Assembly (NCBI GenBank): GCA_022561255.1
Contig: JADFRO010000191.1
Location: 1-6,214 of the forward strand
Source of the DNA: Planctomycetota bacterium
Lineage (GTDB): Bacteria > Planctomycetota > Phycisphaerae > UBA1845
Direction: 5' to 3'
Length of the DNA stretch: 6,214 nucleotides
The notes under the pieces were generated by a model. It saw only the letters and a list, made by a program, of their open reading frames with translations. It was not told where the DNA came from and ran no database searches. Each line of letters opens with the position of its first letter. The first letter of the stretch is position 1. The position numbers were made by a program, and so were the translations under genes. Shown one piece after another: positions 1-4,005 of this stretch.

Positions 1-34
1 TTCGATCAGGTTCGAGGTGTTGCGGGAGACGGCT

Positions 35-66
35 GGCCCTTGTCCGGCCCTTGCTTGGCCCTTGCG
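35..66. repeat. 11-bp tandem repeat, three copies, last copy in a hairpin
   Basis: The octamer GGCCCTTG occurs at 35-42, 46-53 and 57-64, an exact 11-bp period with variable 3-nt linkers. The GGCCCT of the third copy (57-62) also pairs with AGGGCC at 71-76 across an 8-nt loop. No T-tract follows, so a Rho-independent terminator is not supported. The function is unknown. Confidence 0.6.
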
Positions 67-215
67 TTTGAGGGCCACATGCTGGGTCTCGCATCAAGCT
101 TGTGTCCATCTTTGTCGGCCTGACTCTGGCGGCTGTTTTCTATGGGTTACTTGCCTTCTCCGGAGTACTTACGTGTCCCTAACGTATCCTTGCGGTAACC
201 AATCCTGCCGCCCTC

Positions 216-245
216 TTGCCTCTCGTGAGCAATTCCTGATATTAA
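216..245 (+). promoter_or_regulatory. Possible extended -10 promoter for the beta-propeller gene
   Basis: TTGCCT (216-221) resembles a -35 box. It is followed after 18 nt by TATTAA (240-245), which carries a TG dinucleotide at 237-238 in the extended -10 position. Transcription would start near 252, giving a leader of about 130 nt before the ATG at 385. The match is modest and planctomycete promoters are poorly defined, so this is a candidate only. Confidence 0.3.
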
Positions 246-384
246 ATGCGCACTGTCCGTTGAGTAGATCGCCGCAAGGAAGAGCCTCGGGGCGACACGT
301 GGCGAATAAAGACCGTTGAGCCTTGGACATGTGTAACCGTCCTGGATCTCACGTGGTGGCAGTTATTGATTCGGAGTTTCTTGA

Positions 385-1722
385 ATGCGAACAAACAGAA
401 CGGCAACGCTCTTCATCCTTGGATCGATTGTGATCACCGGAACGGTCCTGCAAAGCGTACACGCCGATTCATGGCCACAATGGGGCGGACTCTCTCGCGA
501 CTTCACCGCCAAGTCTTACAAGCTAGCCGACACTTGGCCGAAGGATGGACCGCCTAAGCTTTGGAGTCGCCCTCTGGGCGATGGCTATTCCGCGATCATC
601 AGCGACGGGGATCTGATCTTCACGATGTACCGCCCGGATCGTACCTCAGACCAAGAGGTCATCATCGCCATGAAGGCAAAGACCGGGAAGACGGTTTGGG
701 AAGACCGCTTTGAATCCAAGCTTCCTCAACCGGTTTCGCGGCATGGACACGGACCGAATTCGACGCCGCTGATCGTTGGCGATCGACTCTGTGCAATCGG
801 CACAAACGCCGTCGTGCGTTGCCTGGACAAGACCACCGGAAAATTACTTTGGACCCGAGACCTGCCCACCGATTTCGCAAGTCCGCAATGTGGTAACGGC
901 TATTCTATCAGTCCGATCGCCTACAAGAACACACTGATCATCCCGCTCGGCTGCTCGCGCGATAAGGGCCCGGTCAACGTGGCAAGTGACGATGGCCCCT
1001 CTCCCCCCCCTGATGACGATGCTCATGATGGTCGAGATCGCTCTGTCATAGCACTTAGTTTGGCCGATGGGGAGCTGGCATGGATGGGCAACGAGTACGT
1101 GGTAAACCAATCGTCACCGACGTTGATCAACCACGGAGGGCAAGACCAGCTTGTCTTATTGATGATTGACGGCGTCGCGGCGATCGACCCGTCGTCGGGC
1201 AAGGAGCTCTGGCGTCTGGACTTCGATAAAAGTGGTCTGCACAACTTGACACCCATGTGGGATGGACACGATCTGCTTCTCTTCGCGTCAAATGGCGGCC
1301 CCGGACGAGCCATCCGACTCGTTCGTGAAAATGGCATGACAGTCCCGCACGAGGCGTGGTTCAATCGAAAGATGGCGACGCGTTTCTACATGGGGGTTCA
1401 CAGCGACAACGGCGTCTACATGCCCGGCAACGACCGCTTCTACGGATACGACCTCAGAACCGGAAAGCGTCTCTGGGTCCAACGGGGGTTCGATTTGGCG
1501 TCTTGCGTCTTGGCCGACGGCAAGCTCTTCATTTTGGATCGGAACGGGAAACTCACGCTGGCCACGCCGTCGATGGAGAAACTTACGATCCACGCGCAGT
1601 GCCAGGTCACCGAACGCGATTCGATTACCTGCCCGACACTGGTCGGGCGAACGCTGTTCATCCGCGACAGGAAAAACATCATGGCGTTCGACATCGGGCT
1701 GGTCAAGACGCCAGGCAATTAG
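385..1722 (+). CDS. Secreted PQQ-like beta-propeller repeat protein
   Basis: The 445-aa protein is predicted to be exported and folded as a beta-propeller of the PQQ/BamB-like superfamily. Residues 1-27 form a signal peptide: basic start, hydrophobic core around 8-24, and V-H-A before cleavage near residue 27. The mature start has the W-P-Q-W motif (residues 30-33) common in planctomycete secreted propeller proteins. Blade-closing repeats of the type D/K-x-x-T/S-G-K-x-x-W are visible near 95-105, 144-156, 222-233, 265-276 and 353-364, with a further degenerate strand set at 378-436. The start is set by GGAG at 373-376, 8 nt upstream of the ATG. An Asp/Pro-rich loop (about 199-218) interrupts the propeller and is encoded across a run of eight C. 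No haem-binding CxxCH motif or quinoprotein dehydrogenase residues are apparent, so the PQQ name is structural; a scaffold, binding or assembly role is more likely than oxidation of a substrate. It appears to be monocistronic. Confidence 0.87.
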   Translation: MRTNRTATLFILGSIVITGTVLQSVHADSWPQWGGLSRDFTAKSYKLADTWPKDGPPKLWSRPLGDGYSAIISDGDLIFTMYRPDRTSDQEVIIAMKAKTGKTVWEDRFESKLPQPVSRHGHGPNSTPLIVGDRLCAIGTNAVVRCLDKTTGKLLWTRDLPTDFASPQCGNGYSISPIAYKNTLIIPLGCSRDKGPVNVASDDGPSPPPDDDAHDGRDRSVIALSLADGELAWMGNEYVVNQSSPTLINHGGQDQLVLLMIDGVAAIDPSSGKELWRLDFDKSGLHNLTPMWDGHDLLLFASNGGPGRAIRLVRENGMTVPHEAWFNRKMATRFYMGVHSDNGVYMPGNDRFYGYDLRTGKRLWVQRGFDLASCVLADGKLFILDRNGKLTLATPSMEKLTIHAQCQVTERDSITCPTLVGRTLFIRDRKNIMAFDIGLVKTPGN

Positions 1723-1916
1723 GCCCACAATCGGAACCGCGAATCGTCCGTCTATGCCGCCGAAGGTTGCAGGTTCGAACCCTGCCGGGGACGTTCTTTC
1801 GCCCACCGGTTCGTAGCCCCTCGCTGGCGTTCATCAATCCTGCCGCGATAATCTACGCGGTTAGGCCAATCATTCGGGAATGACAAGAGCCACGCGGTAG
1901 AGAAAGGAACCAAACT
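1723..1916. other. Spacer holding the tRNA fragment and a small hairpin
   Basis: This gap follows the beta-propeller stop codon. It holds the orphan tRNA 3' end (1759-1793) and a 5-bp hairpin, CCGCG at 1843-1847 with CGCGG at 1856-1860. The hairpin loop region contains GATAAT (1847-1852), a good -10 hexamer, but no -35 partner lies at the right distance. No clear terminator for the upstream gene is seen. Open frames crossing this stretch are extensions of frames that shadow the upstream gene. Confidence 0.5.
1759..1793 (+). pseudogene. Orphan 3' end of an arginine-type tRNA
   Basis: The segment matches the 3' half of a tRNA: GCCGA (1759-1763) as the 3' strand of an anticodon stem, AGGTT (1764-1768) as the variable loop, GCAGG / TTCGAAC / CCTGC (1769-1785) as a perfect T-arm, CGGGGAC (1786-1792) as the 3' acceptor strand and G (1793) as discriminator. 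No CCA follows. The 5' acceptor partner GTCCCCG and a matching anticodon 5' stem strand are absent upstream, so this is not a functional tRNA. The GAAGGTTGCAGG context and the GGGGAC acceptor end resemble bacterial tRNA-Arg. Such isolated 3' ends arise when an integrase recombines at a tRNA and leaves a partial copy at the far boundary. Decay of a duplicated tRNA is the alternative. Confidence 0.72.
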
Positions 1917-1979
1917 ATGTCGTCTCTACGAAATTCTCACCCCTCTCGGGGCGGGTGGTATGGATCTGCCGCAGAGTGA
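1917..1979 (+). CDS. Candidate 20-aa leader peptide or small ORF
   Basis: An ATG at 1917 is preceded by AAGGA (1904-1908) with 8-nt spacing, a near-ideal ribosome binding site, and is followed by 19 further sense codons and a TGA at 1977-1979. The peptide begins MSSLRN, is Ser/Gly/Arg-rich and has a W-Y pair near its middle; it has no membrane segment. A CCCC-tctc-GGGG hairpin (1940-1951) lies within it. The next gene starts 27 nt downstream, so the arrangement could be a leader peptide or a translational feeder for the membrane protein. The length is too short for codon evidence, and chance occurrence is possible. Confidence 0.33.
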   Translation: MSSLRNSHPSRGGWYGSAAE

Positions 1980-2006
1980 ACTCGGGCATGAGTGAAAGGT
2001 CTTTCG

Positions 2007-2468
2007 ATGAACAACGAATCGCACACGACCACAGGATCACCAGCGAAGGACCGATCCGGTCGAGGCGTGTTTCTTGGTTTGCTCCGCAGAGTATTTCCTA
2101 AAGTTGTTGCCTTAACCTACACCGGGGGGACCGTCGTTCACATCGTCCGCCTGATCTTTCGATTCGACTTGAAGTATATGCCCTTCGAGGTTGATTGGGT
2201 GATCGTTACTCTTGGACCCATTGGAGTAACCGGACTCGTCGTGTTCTCGAAGCACCTACATTACCGTGCCCGGTGGGAGCATGTCACGCACTGGCTAATC
2301 ATCGTTCACCTCTTCATTTCAGTGGTCCTACATGCGTGGATTCTCGCCGTTCATAGTCACCAAGCCCTGTCCATCTTTCCGTATAGCTATAGTTATTTTG
2401 CGACAGCCTATTTCGCGTTTTTCGCCTGGCGTTCGTGGACGATACGATTCAAGCCCAAATGCGCCTGA
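2007..2468 (+). CDS. Histidine-rich four-helix membrane protein, unknown function
   Basis: I do not recognise a named family. From the ATG at 2007 the protein is 153 aa, with a polar N-terminus (1-20), a basic patch near R27-R28 and four likely transmembrane helices at about 33-51, 63-80, 94-116 and 122-144. Histidines are concentrated on the helices and their edges: H45, H83, H85, H92, H95, H101, H109, H116 and H118. The third helix carries H95, H101, H109 and H116, which could ligand haem or metal in a small cytochrome-b-like fold; this is inference only. The C-terminus is basic and ends near a single cysteine (C152). GAAAGG at 1994-1999, 7 nt ahead, favours this start over an in-frame GTG at 1992. 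The gene is convergent with the minus-strand cluster, and the 93-bp gap between them contains no clear terminator hairpin. Confidence 0.75.
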   Translation: MNNESHTTTGSPAKDRSGRGVFLGLLRRVFPKVVALTYTGGTVVHIVRLIFRFDLKYMPFEVDWVIVTLGPIGVTGLVVFSKHLHYRARWEHVTHWLIIVHLFISVVLHAWILAVHSHQALSIFPYSYSYFATAYFAFFAWRSWTIRFKPKCA

Positions 2469-2561
2469 GAGTTCGGCATCCTGGCGTGGTGACCGGTAAC
2501 CGACGGCGCCCGTGGGCAGGCTCAGGCGGCGACAAGGCCCATAGGTCCAGGCGGCATCGGG

Positions 2562-2876
2562 TTAGGATTCGACGGTGTAGAGGAACCATCGGATCCGGGC
2601 GTTTCCGGACCGGGCTGCCTGACGAGCGAAGTAGACCGTCCAAACGCTGCCGTCGCCCATTTTCAACCGGTAGTAATGGCGCCGTAGATAGAGCTCAGCC
2701 GAAGCTCGGCCTCCCTCCCGCGCTGAGTCTTTCCAGACCTTGAGAACTTCGATGATCTCGCGACTGTCGCCCCGCCACGTGAATCCGCGAGGCAAGCCCG
2801 GCTCGCCGCGCCCCATCGCCGTGGCATCGAACGTGCCGCTAAGCGGTGAGATCGGCTCGCTCACCAAGTCGCGCAT
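2562..2876 (-). CDS. DUF6504-like small protein
   Basis: A 104-aa soluble protein whose layout matches DUF6504-type proteins of planctomycetes and actinobacteria as I recall them: an N-terminal S-E-P-I segment (6-9), GTFDA (14-18), R-G-E-P-G-L-P (23-29), F-x-W-R-G (32-36), an E-V-L-x-x-W helix (43-48), an L-Y-L-R-R-H-Y-Y-R strand (62-70) and a C-terminal R-W-F-L-Y-T-V-E (96-103). The function of the family is not established. No signal peptide or membrane segment is present. An in-frame ATG three codons earlier (2885) would give 107 aa. AGGA lies 8 nt ahead of the ATG at 2876, and the family N-terminus appears to begin at MRDLVSEP, so the inner start is chosen. The gene lies 33 nt after the hemerythrin gene on the same strand and is probably cotranscribed. 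Confidence 0.72.
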   Translation of the reverse strand: MRDLVSEPISPLSGTFDATAMGRGEPGLPRGFTWRGDSREIIEVLKVWKDSAREGGRASAELYLRRHYYRLKMGDGSVWTVYFARQAARSGNARIRWFLYTVES

Positions 2877-2909
2877 GGTGGCCATCCTACCCGACCGAGA
2901 GATGAGTGG

Positions 2910-3506
2910 TTAACTAGGAGGTGAAGACTTCCGATCGCCCCACCGTGCGTCGATTTGCTCTGCCATCGCGACCAAATCCTCGCGTTTTCTTCCGCCGAAG
3001 AGCTTGCAGTCCGCCTCGCAGGCGCCCCGAAGGTAGCACGCACGGTCCTGTTCGTCCATCACACCATCGCCCATGTCGAACAGGACGGTATCTTCTTTGT
3101 GAATGTGGCGCCGGATCAGTTCAACGTATTGGCGGGCCGGCTCAATGAACTTTTCGGCTGCGCCGTCTTCTTTGCGCAGGACGGCTGAGAGGGCGCTTCG
3201 CATCTCAAGCGTATAGCGCCGGGCGATCTGGTGTTCGTAGAGCATCACACCGATCGGGCCGCCCTCGCGAAGAATGCCCTTGGACTCGAGAAGCGGGAAC
3301 AGCAACTCTTCTTCTTTGGTATGATGGCACGCGTCCGCGAAGTAGCGCAGGAACTCGACGCATTGACTCAGGCCTTCGAGCTCAAATCCATCACCACGGT
3401 GGAAGCACTCGGTCAGCGTTTCGAGAACCGCGGCTACGCGGAGAATGATTTGGTGCTCGGTTCGCAGCCCTTCGGTAGCTGTTGAACTCTCCGGCGGGGT
3501 TGTCAT
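2910..3506 (-). CDS. Hemerythrin (HHE) domain protein
   Basis: A 198-aa cytoplasmic four-helix-bundle protein of the hemerythrin HHE superfamily, expected to hold a non-haem di-iron centre. Candidate ligands occur in the family order: H18 in E-H-Q on helix 1, H61/H62 with E65/E66 in the CHHTKEEELLFP segment on helix 2, H92 in Y-E-H-Q on helix 3, and H134-x4-D139 in HIHKED on helix 4. Family members store or sense O2, respond to NO or peroxide, or help repair iron-sulfur clusters; which applies here cannot be read from sequence. A tail beyond the bundle carries C157, C163 and C167 and a basic patch, which is not part of the core fold. The ATG overlaps the stop of the upstream 65-aa ORF (ATGA, 3506-3503), suggesting translational coupling. 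An AAGGA at 3519-3523 is 12 nt away, a rather long spacing. Confidence 0.9.
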   Translation of the reverse strand: MTTPPESSTATEGLRTEHQIILRVAAVLETLTECFHRGDGFELEGLSQCVEFLRYFADACHHTKEEELLFPLLESKGILREGGPIGVMLYEHQIARRYTLEMRSALSAVLRKEDGAAEKFIEPARQYVELIRRHIHKEDTVLFDMGDGVMDEQDRACYLRGACEADCKLFGGRKREDLVAMAEQIDARWGDRKSSPPS

Positions 3507-3700
3507 TCCACCAATGTTTCCTTACCGCAGACAAAGATGGGACGAACTGCACCGACCGGGAGCAGTTCGTCCCGTGCGAAGCGAACAGTGACAACGTCAC
3601 CGCACATCTCGACGGTAGCGATCTCACGATACGAACGCAAGGTATTTTCTTTGGTCACAAGTAATTCGTAGTCAAGCTGCCGTACCCATGTGAGCGACAC
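3503..3700 (-). CDS. Small 65-aa protein coupled to the hemerythrin gene
   Basis: I do not recognise this protein. It starts at a GTG (3700), with an AGGG sequence 10 nt upstream and an in-frame TAG just before, and ends in a TGA that shares ATGA with the hemerythrin start. The sequence looks like a small alpha/beta soluble protein: a charged first half with L-L-V-T-K-E-N-T-L (13-21), a beta-rich V-V-T-V-R-F (36-41), and two Cys-Gly pairs (C33-G34 and C58-G59) that could form a redox or metal pair. No membrane segment is seen. Overlap with the next gene and strand agreement support a real gene. Against it are the GTG start, its small size and a perfect 12-bp inverted repeat inside residues 43-54, which could mean the stretch is instead a structured leader of the hemerythrin mRNA. 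Confidence 0.55.
   Translation of the reverse strand: MSLTWVRQLDYELLVTKENTLRSYREIATVEMCGDVVTVRFARDELLPVGAVRPIFVCGKETLVE
3539..3573. repeat. Perfect 12-bp inverted repeat, 11-nt loop
   Basis: GGGACGAACTGC (3539-3550) is an exact reverse complement of GCAGTTCGTCCC (3562-3573), separated by 11 nt; one wobble and one Watson-Crick pair extend the stem outward. It lies inside the 65-aa ORF, 33 bp upstream of the hemerythrin ATG. Neither side is followed by a T-tract, so a classical terminator is unlikely. It could be a regulator binding site or an mRNA stem controlling passage into, or translation of, the hemerythrin gene. Confidence 0.8.
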
Positions 3701-3726
3701 ATATGTGGCACCCTAAACAGAAGGGT
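3698..3726 (-). promoter_or_regulatory. Palindrome and hairpin over the 65-aa ORF start
   Basis: CACATATGTG (3698-3707) is a perfect 10-bp palindrome that includes the GTG start codon. Next to it, ACCCT (3710-3714) and AGGGT (3722-3726) can pair across 7 nt. Read on the minus strand, the arm nearer the gene is AGGGT, which contains the putative ribosome binding site. The pair could act as an operator or hide the ribosome binding site. The stem is only 5 bp, so this is tentative. Confidence 0.35.
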
Positions 3727-3959
3727 AATCCCTCGCTTGTCGCGAGAACGAAGAAGTCGTTCTGGGCTTGGCGGCGTCCGCTTGCGGGCGCTTCGCGGCC
3801 TATATGACGTTCTCGTCGCGCCGTCAATCCTCCCCCATTCACACGTTGCCGACAGTGTGGGGGATCTACTTGCGATGTGCTCCCGACCACCCCGCGCCAG
3901 CCGCCGCTATAGGTCTTTTCAGCGTTCCGCACGCGATAGCGCAGGGGTTTCCTTAACCA
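3727..3959. other. Divergent spacer rich in inverted repeats
   Basis: This stretch lies between the minus-strand hemerythrin cluster and the plus-strand lipoprotein gene. No gene is supported; the small open frames have no ribosome binding sites and no protein character. Stems visible are CTCGC/GCGAG (3732-3736 with 3742-3746), AGAACGA/TCGTTCT (3745-3751 with 3757-3763), CGAGAACG/CGTTCTCG (3743-3750 with 3808-3815), and TCCCC plus CACAC with GTGTG plus GGGGA (3831-3864). Promoters for both flanking genes should lie here. TATAGG (3908-3913) is a possible -10 for the lipoprotein gene, but no -35 is properly spaced. Confidence 0.5.
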
Positions 3960-3990
3960 CTTGCCTTGTCTTGACCGATCACTAGGCAAG
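3960..3990 (+). promoter_or_regulatory. 7-bp inverted repeat abutting the lipoprotein RBS
   Basis: CTTGCCT (3960-3966) is the exact reverse complement of AGGCAAG (3984-3990), spaced by 17 nt. The second arm ends immediately before the purine-rich ribosome binding site GAGAGGAG (3992-3999). In DNA the arms are two turns apart, suiting a dimeric regulator; in RNA they form a stem directly 5' of the ribosome binding site. Confidence 0.4.
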
Positions 3991-4005
3991 AGAGAGGAGT
4001 TCCAC

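Larger units (their letters stand above)
1..384. other. Upstream non-coding region
   Basis: No convincing gene lies in this stretch. The longest open frame (17-319, +) starts at a GTG without a ribosome binding site and encodes a cysteine-, arginine- and leucine-rich peptide with no domain character, so it is not called. Visible items are a three-copy 11-bp tandem repeat (35-66), a 6-bp hairpin formed by the last repeat copy and 71-76, a short hydrophobic reading frame (open 72-182) and a promoter-like element at 216-245. The region probably contains the 3' flank of an unseen upstream gene and the leader of the beta-propeller gene. Confidence 0.6.

Noticed and set aside
17..319. 100-codon plus-strand open frame
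   Set aside because: It starts at a GTG with no ribosome binding site, has a Cys/Arg-rich composition typical of random GC-rich frames and shows no domain or signal character.
1288..1806. Minus-strand 172-codon frame with a GFEPATFGG-like N-terminus
   Set aside because: The N-terminus is the translated T-arm of the tRNA fragment, a well-known source of spurious proteins, and the rest is antisense to the beta-propeller gene.
1356..1883. Plus-strand 175-codon frame overlapping the end of the beta-propeller gene
   Set aside because: It is an out-of-frame shadow of the real gene running through the tRNA fragment, with an Arg/Gln/His-rich composition.
1992..2006. GTG at 1992 as the start of the membrane protein
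   Set aside because: The GAAAGG that would serve as ribosome binding site lies inside this extension and is correctly spaced for the ATG at 2007.
2488..2501. Imperfect 14-bp palindrome in the convergent gap
   Set aside because: Two mismatches and no T-tract on either side; it does not support a bidirectional terminator.
2921..3485. Plus-strand frames opposite the hemerythrin gene
   Set aside because: The minus-strand frame shows all conserved hemerythrin ligands, so the antisense frames are shadows.
3961..4005. TTG at 3961 as the start of the lipoprotein
   Set aside because: There is no ribosome binding site before it and the added residues would displace the lipoprotein signal peptide; the ATG at 4006 has a strong GAGAGGAG.
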